A stretch of 64,000 nt of DNA from Hyphomonadaceae bacterium (GCA_009773395.1 WRPI01000002.1:172413-236412); one strand, 5' to 3'; counted from the stretch's first letter, positions 8,864 to 17,397 are shown. Numbers and translations are program-made. Notes: generated by a model from the letters alone, not told the origin.

Positions 8864-10336
8864 TTATTGCACCAAAGTTCCGTTCCATGTGCCGCTGAAT
8901 TGGTCGTCGCAATAGCCATATCGCCCACTAAAACCAGTGTTGTTAAAAGTCCAACGAATGCGACCCCAATAAAATGTGCCAAGCCTTTGAACTGAACATC
9001 GTTTCCCCGAACTATCTTCGCCCCAATAGCCGTCAACGACATTGCTGTTCACCGTGCCAGAAATTCGCCCATTATCATTTGAATAAGTGCCGCTGAAAAT
9101 TGAGCCTTGAACCCCTGCGGTTAATCTGCCTTCGGATGTGGTCCAAACATGGCTATGACCGCCAAGGCCAGCTACCGCGGAAGTTGTGTCGCTTGAACCC
9201 TGCCCCTGTTCATATGGCGAAGTGCCGCTAACCAGTGTGCCGTTCCAACTTGTCGAAGGTTCGGCATCACAATAGCTCCAAAGCCCGCTAAATCGCGCGC
9301 CATCAAATACAAAGCCGGTGCGGCCCCAATAATAAGTGTCAAAGCGCTGTGTGTCGCAGCGACGAGCCGAGCTGTCTTCGCCCCAATAACCATTCATGGT
9401 GTTTCCAGACAAATTGCCAAAAATTCGTCCATTATCTTCGATATAAATTCCATTAACCGAATGGCCGTCAATTGTCAGAGTTAGTCTTGTGCCGTCAAAA
9501 TTCCAAACTGACGTGCGGCCCGCCGCACCTGACGGTGGCGGAGGTGGAGGTGGAGGAGGTGGTGTTGGTGTTGAGGTGTTCGTGCTCACCAAAGTTCCGT
9601 TCCAAGTGCCGCTGAATTGGTCGTCGCAATAGCCATATTGCCCACTAAAACCAGTGTTGTTGAAAGTCCAACGAATGCGCCCCCAATAGAAAGTACCGAG
9701 TTTTTGGGTTGTGCATCGTTTTCCCGAACTATCTTCACCCCAATAGCCGTCAACGACATTGCTGTTCACCGTGCCAGAAATTCGCCCATTATCATTTGAA
9801 TAAGTGCCGCTGAAAATTGAGCCTTGAACGCCTGCGCTAAGCCTGCCTTCGGAAGTGTTCCAAATATGCCTGTGACCACCAAGGCCAGCTACAGTGGAAG
9901 ATGCGTGGTTTGAATCCTGTCCCTGTCCAAAGGGCGAAGTGCCGCTAGTCAGGGTTCCAGTCCAATCACTGCTTGGCGTGGCGTCGCAATATCCCCATTG
10001 CCCGCGAAAACCAGTTGCGTGAAATTCCCACCTTGTGCGCCCCCAATAATATGTGCCAAGTTTTTGCGTTGTGCATCTTCGACCCGAACTATTTTCGCCC
10101 CAATAACCCTCGAAAACATTGCCATTGAGTGCGCCGCTAACGCGACCATTATCTTCGACATAATTGCCGCTCATGGTTGAGCCGACAATATTGGTGGTCA
10201 GCCTTGTGCCATCGAGATTCCACGTCGCGGTGCTTGAGTTAGCCTGACCCCACGCGTTCAGCGCGAAAGGCGCGGAGAATAAACTCGCTGAAGTAAATAA
10301 ACCTATCGAATTTCTTACGAACTTTGAAAATGCCAT
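8864..10336 (-). CDS. Secreted four-module WG/Cys-rich repeat protein
   Basis: A 490-residue exported protein with an N-terminal hydrophobic signal (about residues 8-30, NAWGQA). It contains four homologous modules of about 93 residues (about 37-129, 157-249, 275-368, 396-489). Each follows the pattern W-x-D/E-G-x-L, then G-x-Y-x-x-DNGR-x-x-G, GYWGE-S-S-x-R/K-RC, YYWGR, and G-x-Y/W-x-YCD-x-W-x-GTL. Two cysteines per module suggest one disulfide each. Modules 1+2 and 3+4 form a large duplication (period about 239 residues), joined by a linker of threonines and ten prolines. I do not recognise a named family. A surface or extracellular binding role is an inference from the repeats, signal and disulfides. 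Confidence 0.8.
   Translation of the reverse strand: MAFSKFVRNSIGLFTSASLFSAPFALNAWGQANSSTATWNLDGTRLTTNIVGSTMSGNYVEDNGRVSGALNGNVFEGYWGENSSGRRCTTQKLGTYYWGRTRWEFHATGFRGQWGYCDATPSSDWTGTLTSGTSPFGQGQDSNHASSTVAGLGGHRHIWNTSEGRLSAGVQGSIFSGTYSNDNGRISGTVNSNVVDGYWGEDSSGKRCTTQKLGTFYWGRIRWTFNNTGFSGQYGYCDDQFSGTWNGTLVSTNTSTPTPPPPPPPPPPSGAAGRTSVWNFDGTRLTLTIDGHSVNGIYIEDNGRIFGNLSGNTMNGYWGEDSSARRCDTQRFDTYYWGRTGFVFDGARFSGLWSYCDAEPSTSWNGTLVSGTSPYEQGQGSSDTTSAVAGLGGHSHVWTTSEGRLTAGVQGSIFSGTYSNDNGRISGTVNSNVVDGYWGEDSSGKRCSVQRLGTFYWGRIRWTFNNTGFSGRYGYCDDQFSGTWNGTLVQ
8870..10228 (-). repeat. Intragenic tandem duplication in the WG-repeat gene
   Basis: Two copies of a unit of about 640-650 nt, each coding for two modules. 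Copies of the even-numbered module (about 8870-9150 and 9587-9870) are nearly identical over long stretches, for example the segment coding SIFSGTYSNDNGRISGTV in both. The odd modules have diverged more. The GGAGGTGG-type run coding for the polyproline linker (about 9537-9562 on the plus strand) separates the copies. Confidence 0.8.
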
Positions 10337-10448
10337 GACTTAACTCCTTCGAAGAAGCTCAATCTCTGCATTCCACTGGTCATTGAAGCAGCCCGAACAG
10401 TCAGAAACTAGTCTTATTTATTTGCAAAATAAATGTGGCTAATCGCCG

Positions 10449-11531
10449 CTATATCAACATAGAATTACAACGCCGTGTTTTACGAACCCCACGTGGCAAA
10501 GGCAGGGCATTTGTGCCGACACGACCAGTATTCAGCACGATTTTTGCGCGGCGTGAAAAGGCATTGGCTTGCCAGCGCCCCGATTGCCCTTGCGCAATGC
10601 GGGAGCGAACATAGGTAAGTTCAAACAAGTCAAATTGTTCATCAGTGACACCGCGAACCACAACCGCGCACCAGCTTTTGATATTATAATTGCAAATTTC
10701 CGTGGTAACACCTTGATATATGCCACCACAAAGCCCCGAATACCAACGGATTGCGCTGAGCATTCTTTTGGTTTTCATTTCTCGGTCCAAAGGAACATAA
10801 AGCGCACGAATTGCGGCTGCGTCGGCAGGGTTCAAAAAGGCGGGCTGCGATACCCCTTGCGCGTCATTATAGCGAACAAAGCCTTGCTGGATTGCAATAT
10901 CTATGCCCCATTTAGTTTGCAATTGGGTTGGGTTTTCGCCGAATAATAAGTTCAATTTTGGTTTTAAGCCGCCCAAAAACTCAATAAATTTGCTGGTTTG
11001 AACTTGGCGCATTGGGGTTGAATTAAACAATGCCTCATATTCTGATTTTATGGTCGGGTTTAATTTGCCGTCCGCGCCATGGGCCGCCAATAATTTTTCT
11101 TTGCACGAAATTGTGAAGGGAATGACTAGGCAATCTTCGGCGAAGGCAACGGCCCCATAATTGGGCATGATGGTCGCAATTTCTTGATTAAATAATTCGG
11201 GGGTTGCAAAACTTGCACGGTAAGCAATCATTAGATCTTGCAAAGAGTTTTGCCCATAATTCCATTGCAAAACCCCGACCGATAATGTCTGCGCATCAAA
11301 ATTGCCAACAGGCGTTGCCCAACAGCCGCCAGTTTCAAATTCCGAAGTATTGTAGAGTGCTTCAAAAACCTGTTCGCGGCCAAATGATATTTGCGAAAGT
11401 GATTGGATTTCCGCCTCGCTTAATGTGATTTGGGCGTCATCGGTGACAGCCAAACAAGCTGCATTGGCAATGGTTGGCAATATTCCAATTGCAAAAAATA
11501 AGGTGAAAATAATTTGTTTTAGCCGCGCCAT
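10449..11531 (-). CDS. Secreted protein of unknown family, possibly lysozyme-like
   Basis: A 360-residue exported protein with signal peptide MARLKQIIFTLFFAIGILPTIANA. The mature N-terminal part contains EFETGG followed by GVLQWNYGQNSLQDLM, a layout that reminds me of lysozyme-superfamily enzymes (catalytic Glu, then a G-x-LQ-x-N segment). The resemblance is weak and I would not assign an activity. The rest has no recognised motif; several cysteines (for example in CGGIYQ and CNYNIKSWC) fit an exported protein. It precedes the WG-repeat gene on the same strand, 112 nt apart, so the two secreted proteins may be functionally linked. Confidence 0.6.
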   Translation of the reverse strand: MARLKQIIFTLFFAIGILPTIANAACLAVTDDAQITLSEAEIQSLSQISFGREQVFEALYNTSEFETGGCWATPVGNFDAQTLSVGVLQWNYGQNSLQDLMIAYRASFATPELFNQEIATIMPNYGAVAFAEDCLVIPFTISCKEKLLAAHGADGKLNPTIKSEYEALFNSTPMRQVQTSKFIEFLGGLKPKLNLLFGENPTQLQTKWGIDIAIQQGFVRYNDAQGVSQPAFLNPADAAAIRALYVPLDREMKTKRMLSAIRWYSGLCGGIYQGVTTEICNYNIKSWCAVVVRGVTDEQFDLFELTYVRSRIAQGQSGRWQANAFSRRAKIVLNTGRVGTNALPLPRGVRKTRRCNSMLI

Positions 11532-11643
11532 ATTTCCCTCGATTATGTTTGCGATGGTTAGCAGATAACCTTCATACCGCTTATCAACTCAATCCATCTG
11601 CTTCCCCAAGATTGGGACTTCTGTGTGAGCCATGACCAACAGT

Positions 11644-11733
11644 GTCATCCACGAATTTTCTTGGAAAATATCGGGGATCTCAGTGAAATAAATACGAGAT
11701 CCCCGACAAAATCTACGATTTTTCGGGGATGAC
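11644..11733. repeat. Palindromic GTCATCC-ended intergenic element with strong hairpin
   Basis: A 90-nt imperfect palindrome with ends GTCATCC and GGATGAC. Its core is a perfect 11-bp stem, TCGGGGATCTC (11671-11681) and GAGATCCCCGA (11696-11706). The outer arms also match each other over about 30 nt with substitutions. It sits 12 nt beyond the end of the beta-lactamase gene and may also stop its transcription. It resembles REP/MITE-type dispersed elements; I saw no second copy in this window. Confidence 0.75.
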
Positions 11734-11744
11734 AATAAACTCCA

Positions 11745-12722
11745 TCAATTTCTCATTATCCAATCTAAAGCGATTTTGCCGACATCGGCAAGGACTTTTT
11801 GGTCTTGATCTCTCGTATCTTCGAAAAACCCAGGCGCTTCATAAAAACCCGCAATAATATGCGGCGGTTTATTTGGTGGCCAGCAAATGCAAATATCATT
11901 CACTTTATTCGGAATTGGCGCCCAAATACCAGTTCCAGTTTTATCGCCCGCATTCCAATCCGCAGGCAACGAAGCGCGGATGCGCTTGCGCCCGGTTTGG
12001 GTTTCGCGCATCCAGCCAATCAATGTTTGCGCGGAATTGGCCGATAATGCCCCGTCCAATAGAAATTTTTGCATGGTTTTGGAATAGGCAAATGGCGAAG
12101 TTGAATTTCGCACATCGCCTGAAACAACACGATTCATTTCTGGTTCGTTATGGTCGATACGCGTTATCGCATCGCCCAGAGCCTTCATTTGTGCAGTGAA
12201 AGCATCGGGGCCACCAATAAAAGAGATCAGGGCATTTGCGGCAATGTTATCGCTAGTAATTTGGGCTTCCCCAGCAAGTTCAATAATTTTCATTTTGCCA
12301 CTCGCCATATTTGCCCTAACTTTATCGGAATAAATGCTAAGGTCACCACGAACAATTGGTACTTCGGTGTTGGGATCAAATCTGCCCGCGTCAATGCCAC
12401 GCAAAATCAAACCAGCGAGCGCGAACTTAAAAGTCGAACACATGGCAAAACTCTCATCTTTTCGGTGACCAACATATTCGCCAGTGCCCGTATTGATAAC
12501 CAAAGCACCAAGCCGCCCACCAGCCGTAGCTTCAAGTGCATTGAATGCAGCAAAATCATCGTCTTGAATTAAATTGGCGCTTTTGGTTTCCTTGGTTTTT
12601 TGGACGATTTTCGTAGCGCTTTCGGCACAGCCGCTTAGTGCCATGGACAAACCTAGAGATGTTGCCAATGTTGCGAAACCACGGCGCGAATAAAATAGAT
12701 TTTCATCAAATAATTTGCTCAT
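11745..12722 (-). CDS. Class A beta-lactamase, lipoprotein
   Basis: Periplasmic serine beta-lactamase, 325 residues. All class A motifs are present with correct Ambler spacing: S96-TF-K99 (S70/K73), S157-D-N159 (SDN loop), E193-PEM-N197 (E166/N170) and K261-T-G (K234). A cysteine precedes the catalytic serine (MCSTFK), as in CTX-M and KPC-type enzymes, but KTGTG lacks the Cys238 of carbapenemases. The N-terminus has SRRGFA (twin-arginine-like) and a lipobox LSGC with Cys32, so export and lipidation are likely. GGAGA precedes the ATG at 12722; an in-frame upstream extension is rejected. It is divergent from a LysR regulator. The hydrolysis spectrum cannot be read from sequence alone. Confidence 0.93.
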   Translation of the reverse strand: MSKLFDENLFYSRRGFATLATSLGLSMALSGCAESATKIVQKTKETKSANLIQDDDFAAFNALEATAGGRLGALVINTGTGEYVGHRKDESFAMCSTFKFALAGLILRGIDAGRFDPNTEVPIVRGDLSIYSDKVRANMASGKMKIIELAGEAQITSDNIAANALISFIGGPDAFTAQMKALGDAITRIDHNEPEMNRVVSGDVRNSTSPFAYSKTMQKFLLDGALSANSAQTLIGWMRETQTGRKRIRASLPADWNAGDKTGTGIWAPIPNKVNDICICWPPNKPPHIIAGFYEAPGFFEDTRDQDQKVLADVGKIALDWIMRN

Positions 12723-12770
12723 TTTGAATTCTCCTTTTACCTTAATCCCACAGGAAACACCCATTGTAAA

Positions 12771-12776
12771 AGTATA
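12771..12776 (-). promoter_or_regulatory. Candidate -10 box of the beta-lactamase gene
   Basis: Minus-strand TATACT, about 50 nt upstream of the beta-lactamase start. No good -35 hexamer lies at normal spacing; instead the LysR-type inverted repeat at 12790-12810 occupies that region. This is the arrangement expected for an activator-dependent promoter. Confidence 0.4.
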
Positions 12777-12789
12777 ATAAATTTGATAA

Positions 12790-12810
12790 TGCAATAGTTT
12801 TTGTATTGCA
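12790..12810. promoter_or_regulatory. Candidate LysR-type operator between bla and its regulator
   Basis: A perfect inverted repeat TGCAAT-N9-ATTGCA in the 90-nt divergent intergenic region, ending 2 nt before the ATG of the LysR gene. It fits the T-N11-A rule for LysR sites and would cover the -35 region of the beta-lactamase promoter, so it could serve both autorepression and activation. Inferred from position and symmetry only. Confidence 0.5.
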
Positions 12811-12812
12811 AA

Positions 12813-13685
12813 ATGCCATTATCGAAAATTTCACTCAATTTATTACGCGCTTTTGATGCCTCGGCGCGGCATTTAAGTTTCACCAAAGCTTCAAAAGAAC
12901 TATTTGTGACCCAAGCTGCCGTTGCGCATCAAGTAAAATCGCTCGAAGACTATTTGCAAAAGCCGCTTTTTAATCGTGCGGCGCGAACACTTTCCTTAAC
13001 CGATGAAGGGGCGAGTCTTGCGCCAATTGTCGCAAAGTCACTTTATGAAATTGGAGTGGTTTTGGAGACAATAAGGGGAAAAGAGCGCAAATCAGTTTTG
13101 CATGTCGGGGTTGTCGGCACATTTGCGCTTGGGTTTTTGCTTGAACGCATGGATAGTTTTCACGCCAAACACCCGCATATTTTGGTCAAAATCCAAGTTA
13201 ATAATAATGTCCCAGATTTGCTGAATGAACATTTGGATTTTGCGATACGCTTTGGCGCCGGCGCGTGGTTGGCGCAATCATCAGAGCTTTTGATGTCCGC
13301 ACCGCTTTCTCCGCTTTGCAATGCGAAAACGGCAAATCATTTGAAAAAGCCCGAAGATTTGGCGAATTTCGCTTTATTGCGTTCGCACCGTAAAAATGAA
13401 TGGGCCAAATGGTTTGAGGTTTGTGGCAAAACAGACATTGACGCCAGCGGCACAATTTTCGATAATTCGCGCGCAATTGCCGATGCTGCAAAACTAGGCC
13501 TTGGCGTTGGGCTTTTGCCCTATAATATGTTCAGCGCCGAAATCGAAGATGGGTTGCTTATCAAGCCGTTTTCTCAGGAGGTTCATGCTGGCTCTTATTA
13601 TCTCACAAATTTAGTGCAACGGCCAGTAAGCGAGGCGATGATAGCTTTTCGGGATTGGCTTAAAAGCCAATGTACGCAATTCTGA
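12813..13685 (+). CDS. LysR-type regulator, AmpR/PenR-like
   Basis: A DNA-binding regulator of 290 residues. The N-terminal winged helix (residues about 1-62: LLRAFDASARHLSFTKASKE, VTQAAVAHQVKSLE, RAARTLSLTDEG) is of the AmpR/GcvA subgroup. The effector domain follows (VGVVGTFALGFLLERM, DFAIRFGAGAW). Its divergent position next to a class A beta-lactamase is the classic arrangement for a beta-lactam-responsive activator, which in AmpR-type systems senses muropeptides. I use the ATG at 12813; a TTG at 12801 is possible but falls inside the inverted repeat. Confidence 0.85.
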   Translation: MPLSKISLNLLRAFDASARHLSFTKASKELFVTQAAVAHQVKSLEDYLQKPLFNRAARTLSLTDEGASLAPIVAKSLYEIGVVLETIRGKERKSVLHVGVVGTFALGFLLERMDSFHAKHPHILVKIQVNNNVPDLLNEHLDFAIRFGAGAWLAQSSELLMSAPLSPLCNAKTANHLKKPEDLANFALLRSHRKNEWAKWFEVCGKTDIDASGTIFDNSRAIADAAKLGLGVGLLPYNMFSAEIEDGLLIKPFSQEVHAGSYYLTNLVQRPVSEAMIAFRDWLKSQCTQF

Positions 13686-13745
13686 GGTTTTGTAACCAAT
13701 GTTTCGGTTTCGCCGTATATTCATCTGATAGAAAAGGAAGCTCCA

Positions 13746-14210
13746 ATGAACCGAAGACTATTTTTATGCGCAATTGGTGCCAGTGCTATTGGCCTGCAAT
13801 CAGTCAATGCAAGTGAAGTAATCGCAAAACTACAATTAAGCGATGCTGCGTGGCGCGCGCGTTTGCCTGACGCAGCCTATCAAGTTTTGCGCCATGAGGA
13901 CACTGAAAGACCAAATTCATCGCCATTGGTAAATGAACATAGGGCCGGCACTTACGTCTGCCGTGGCTGCGATTTGCCATTGTTTAATTCCAACACCAAA
14001 TTCGAAAGCGGCACGGGTTGGCCCAGCTTTTTTCGTGCCATTCCGGGCCGCGTTGAAACCAAGCGTGACATAAGCATTTGGGGGGTGCGCACTGAGTATC
14101 ATTGTGCAAAATGCGGCGGCCACCAAGGCCATGTTTTTAATGATGGGCCAAGGCCGACCGGGCTTAGATATTGCAATAATGGCGTGGCTTTGCGGTTTAT
14201 TCCTGCATGA
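13746..14210 (+). CDS. msrB: Exported peptide-methionine (R)-S-oxide reductase
   Basis: Repairs methionine-R-sulfoxide in proteins. A 154-residue protein: an N-terminal signal with a twin-arginine-like NRRLFL, then the MsrB domain. Zinc-site cysteines are CRGC and CAKCGGHQGH, FESGTGWPSFF is the substrate motif, and RYCNNG carries the catalytic cysteine. The export signal suggests periplasmic repair, complementing the cytosolic MsrB at 56.2 kb. GAAGC lies upstream of the ATG. It is first in a run of co-directional genes leading to the division cluster. Confidence 0.92.
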   Translation: MNRRLFLCAIGASAIGLQSVNASEVIAKLQLSDAAWRARLPDAAYQVLRHEDTERPNSSPLVNEHRAGTYVCRGCDLPLFNSNTKFESGTGWPSFFRAIPGRVETKRDISIWGVRTEYHCAKCGGHQGHVFNDGPRPTGLRYCNNGVALRFIPA

Positions 14211-14279
14211 ATTTAATGGTTTTGGGATTGCCAAAGGTGCTAAATGTGGCGATATTGTCCCAAAAATTGAGGATTGCCC

Positions 14280-15179
14280 ATGCCCGCCAAACCACCAGCC
14301 GAATTCCCGCGCGAAATCATGCAGCTTTTCGACAAATATGTTCATGGCGATATTGACCGCCGTGGATTTTTGGAGGGCGCAGGCAAATTTGCGGTTGGCG
14401 GTTTAAGTGCTGCGGCCTATCTCAGTGCTTTGTCGCCCGATTTTGCAAACGCGCAACAAATAAGGCCCAATGATGCACGGCTTTGGACTGAATCCATACG
14501 CATTCCATCGCCCAATGGATCTGGCACTATAAACGCCTATCTCGCCCGCCCGCGCAATATTCGGTTTTTGCGCAAATTGCCGGTCATAATTGTGGTGCAC
14601 GAAAACCGCGGCCTCAACCCCCATATTAAGGACATAGCTCGCCGTATCGCGCTTGAAAATTATATCGCAATTGCGCCCGATGCTTTGACCGCTTTGGGTG
14701 GCTACCCTGGCGATGAAGATACAGCAAGGGCAAGATTTGCAACATTGGATCAAAATAAAATTAAGCAAGATTTCATTGCCGCAGCACGTTTTTCGCGGGT
14801 TACTGAACATGCAAACAACAAATTGGGTGCAATTGGTTTTTGTTATGGCGGCGGCATGGTGAACTATCTCGCGGCGCAATGCGATTTTCTAAATGCTGCG
14901 GTTCCGTTTTATGGGGCAGCAGCGCCATTAGACGGCGTAGCAAATATTCGTGCCAAATTATTGCTACATTTTGCAAGTGATGATGAGCGGTTTAACGCAA
15001 TGTGGCCGCCATATGAAGCGGCGCTAAGAGCGGCAAATAAGCCCTATCAAGCTTTCACCTATGACGGCACAATGCATGGCTTTAATAATGATACCACGCC
15101 AAGATATAACCAAGCCGCAGCGACGCTTGCATGGCAACGCACAATAGCGTTTTTCAACCAAGAACTTAAAAGCCATTGA
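14280..15179 (+). CDS. Dienelactone hydrolase family protein, exported (Tat-like signal)
   Basis: An alpha/beta hydrolase of 299 residues. A DRRGFLEGAGKFAVGG twin-arginine-type signal lies at residues about 26-45. The dienelactone hydrolase fold follows: VVHENRGLNPHI (oxyanion/Glu region), nucleophile cysteine in GFCYGGGM, acid in FASDDERF, histidine in GTMHGFNND. The true substrate is unknown; exported members of this group are widespread in alphaproteobacteria. GAGG precedes the ATG at 14280. Its stop codon overlaps the next start (TGATG). Confidence 0.88.
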   Translation: MPAKPPAEFPREIMQLFDKYVHGDIDRRGFLEGAGKFAVGGLSAAAYLSALSPDFANAQQIRPNDARLWTESIRIPSPNGSGTINAYLARPRNIRFLRKLPVIIVVHENRGLNPHIKDIARRIALENYIAIAPDALTALGGYPGDEDTARARFATLDQNKIKQDFIAAARFSRVTEHANNKLGAIGFCYGGGMVNYLAAQCDFLNAAVPFYGAAAPLDGVANIRAKLLLHFASDDERFNAMWPPYEAALRAANKPYQAFTYDGTMHGFNNDTTPRYNQAAATLAWQRTIAFFNQELKSH

Positions 15180-16345
15180 TGCGCGCAGCCGAGGTTCTGA
15201 ATGACTATGTGGCGCAAAATTTTGCGCCAGCGGGGGCTTTCGCACAAATTGCAAATGGTCGGGTTATTGGTTGCAGGGTAGTTGGTGAGCGCGCGCCAAA
15301 TGTGCCATTCGCAATCAATAGCAAAGTGCGGGTTGCGTCGATTTCCAAGCTAATAGTTGGGTTTTGCATTCACAAATTGGCAATTGAGGGCAGGATAGAC
15401 CTCGATGCTGATTGTTCGCAATATGTTGGTTTTATGTTGCGCCATCCAAACCAGCCTAACCGAGCAATAAATACGCGTATGATTTTATCGCACACCTCGG
15501 GCATCCGTGATGGCGATAATTATCAAGGCAAATTGGGCGAAACATTGCGAAGTTTCTTTGAACCAAATGGTGGCCATTGGTCAACAGAAGTTTCTCACAA
15601 TTCAAAATTCGCCTATTCAAATCTTGGTTTTGGTGTATTGGCACAGATTATTGAAAACATTACGGGGCAAAGATTTGATTTGGCTGCCAAAAACTTGATT
15701 CTCGATAAGATTGGCGTCGATGCCGGTTTCAATTGGTCGGGCATTAGTGATGAATTGGTTTCGCAAAGTTCACCACTTTATCGCCGCGCAGCAAACTCGG
15801 CGGATTGGCGAGTGCAAGTGGATGGTAATCCTTTGGCACTGCCGCGGCCCATACATAATTCGCCAAATGGTGCACCATTGTCCGACTATATTATCGGCAC
15901 AAATGGGTTGTTGCTTTCACCGCAAGGTGGCCTGAGAGCCAACATCATGGATTTGATGAAAATTGCCGAAATATTGATGGGCAGAACTTCGGTATTCTCG
16001 CAAACCCAAATAGCAATGATGGCACAACAAGTTTGGGAAAAACCCGATGATTTGGCTACTGGCAGTGAGCGTGAGGTTTTCCAATCATTTGGCAGTGGCA
16101 TTCACCGAATTGAAGCAGAAAATCAAGGGCCTATAATTGGCCTTAAACGCGATTTAATCGGCCATTATGGGCAAGCATACGGTCTTTTGGGCGGGGTTTG
16201 GGTCGATGAACAAACCAGTTCTGGCTTTGCTTGGTTTATAAATGGCAGTTTGGAAGAGCCTCAAGTAGGCGTTCGTTCAAGCCTTTTTGCCATTGAAGAA
16301 GACATGATGCAAGCGTGTGCTGAAGATTTGGGGCTTTGCCGCTAA
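15179..16345 (+). CDS. Serine hydrolase of the beta-lactamase class C/PBP4* type
   Basis: A 388-residue protein of the Pfam Beta-lactamase family, which includes D-aminopeptidases, esterases and penicillin-binding-like hydrolases. The nucleophile motif is S54-IS-K57 and the tyrosine motif is YSNLGFGVLAQIIE. LSHTSGIRDGDNY is the conserved loop after the first domain. No clear signal peptide is seen, so its location is unclear. The ATG at 15179 overlaps the previous stop, which suggests translational coupling with the dienelactone hydrolase gene. rsmH follows 24 nt downstream. It is not a true class C beta-lactamase by context; substrate open. Confidence 0.85.
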   Translation: MRAAEVLNDYVAQNFAPAGAFAQIANGRVIGCRVVGERAPNVPFAINSKVRVASISKLIVGFCIHKLAIEGRIDLDADCSQYVGFMLRHPNQPNRAINTRMILSHTSGIRDGDNYQGKLGETLRSFFEPNGGHWSTEVSHNSKFAYSNLGFGVLAQIIENITGQRFDLAAKNLILDKIGVDAGFNWSGISDELVSQSSPLYRRAANSADWRVQVDGNPLALPRPIHNSPNGAPLSDYIIGTNGLLLSPQGGLRANIMDLMKIAEILMGRTSVFSQTQIAMMAQQVWEKPDDLATGSEREVFQSFGSGIHRIEAENQGPIIGLKRDLIGHYGQAYGLLGGVWVDEQTSSGFAWFINGSLEEPQVGVRSSLFAIEEDMMQACAEDLGLCR

Positions 16346-16369
16346 AGCTTTGCGCTGTATGAAGCTCCA

Positions 16370-17329
16370 ATGAAATCTGAAGGAAAAGAAAAACCTGCGT
16401 CAAATGGCCATTTTCCCGTCATGCTGCCCGAAGTTTTGGCGGCGCTTAATCCCAAAGACGGCGAAACTTATATTGACGCTACATTTGGCGGTGGTGGCTA
16501 TAGTCGTGCAATTTTGCAAAGTGCCAATTGCAATGTCATTGGCCTTGATCGTGACCCTTTGGCAATTGAACGTGGGCGCGAACTTGAAGCCGAATTTCCC
16601 AATAAATTCAAAATAATAAAAAGCGAATTTTCTAAAATAAATGAACTTAACTTGCCGCAAGTTGATGGCATTGTTTTTGATATTGGCGTTTCTTCATTCC
16701 AAATTGATGATGCCTCGCGCGGTTTTAGTTTTATGCGCGATGGCCCGCTTGATATGCGCATGGGCGGCGATGTTGCGAGCGCCGCAGAAGTTTTGGCGAC
16801 CCATGACGCCGATGCTTTGGCCAATATATTTTGGAAATATGGAGAAGAGAAAAACAGCCGCAAAATCGCGCGTGCCATTGTGCAAGATAGAGACGAAAAA
16901 CCTTTTATTACGACTTTGCAACTCGCAAGCCTTATTGAGCGGCTTTCTGGCTTCAAGCGCGAAAAAATCCACCCCGCAACTAGAGTGTTTCAAGCGCTTC
17001 GAATTTATGTCAATGATGAATTGGGTGAACTCGAACATGCCCTTATTGGCGCCGAAGCATTATTAAAGCCAGATGGGCGTTTGGTGGTGGTTAGTTTTCA
17101 TTCGCTAGAAGATAGAATTGTTAAAAATTTCCTCACCGAGCGGTCATTAAATGTCCAAGGTTCGCGTTACGCACCACAGACCACGCCAAAGCCAACAAGT
17201 TTTGAAATCATACGCAAAAAGGCAATATTACCAAGCGCCGACGAAGTCGCCAATAATCCGCGTTCGCGCTCGGCAAAATTACGAGTTGCGGTTCGCACCC
17301 AAAACCCAGTTTTTTTCATCAAAAATTAA
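16370..17329 (+). CDS. rsmH: 16S rRNA (cytosine-1402-N4)-methyltransferase
   Basis: Methylates C1402 in the 30S P site using SAM. 319 residues. HFPVMLPEVLAALNP is at the N-terminus, DATFGGGGYSRAIL is the SAM site, DGIVFDIGVSSFQIDDASRGFSF comes next, and VVSFHSLEDRIVK lies near the C-terminus. It is the first gene of the division/cell-wall cluster here; the usual upstream neighbour mraZ is missing. Confidence 0.97.
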   Translation: MKSEGKEKPASNGHFPVMLPEVLAALNPKDGETYIDATFGGGGYSRAILQSANCNVIGLDRDPLAIERGRELEAEFPNKFKIIKSEFSKINELNLPQVDGIVFDIGVSSFQIDDASRGFSFMRDGPLDMRMGGDVASAAEVLATHDADALANIFWKYGEEKNSRKIARAIVQDRDEKPFITTLQLASLIERLSGFKREKIHPATRVFQALRIYVNDELGELEHALIGAEALLKPDGRLVVVSFHSLEDRIVKNFLTERSLNVQGSRYAPQTTPKPTSFEIIRKKAILPSADEVANNPRSRSAKLRVAVRTQNPVFFIKN

Positions 17330-17397
17330 CCACAAATTAGAAACTGCAAGCGAAAACTGCGCACTTCTTGTATAAACGACTTTGGGGCATTGTCGGA

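Noticed and set aside
10416-10434. ATTTATTT/AAATAAAT hairpin near the end of the secreted-protein gene
   Set aside because: The stem is only A-T pairs with a 3-nt loop, too weak to call a terminator.
10569-10946. A 125-codon plus-strand open frame
   Set aside because: It lies wholly inside the secreted-protein gene on the other strand, with no domain, signal or start site of its own.
12150-12572. A 140-codon plus-strand open frame
   Set aside because: It is antisense to the beta-lactamase gene, which has all its motifs in place.
11745-12722. Carbapenemase (KPC-like) identity for the class A enzyme
   Set aside because: The cysteine before the active serine is present, but the Cys238 partner is glycine (KTGTG), so there is no direct support for a carbapenemase disulfide.
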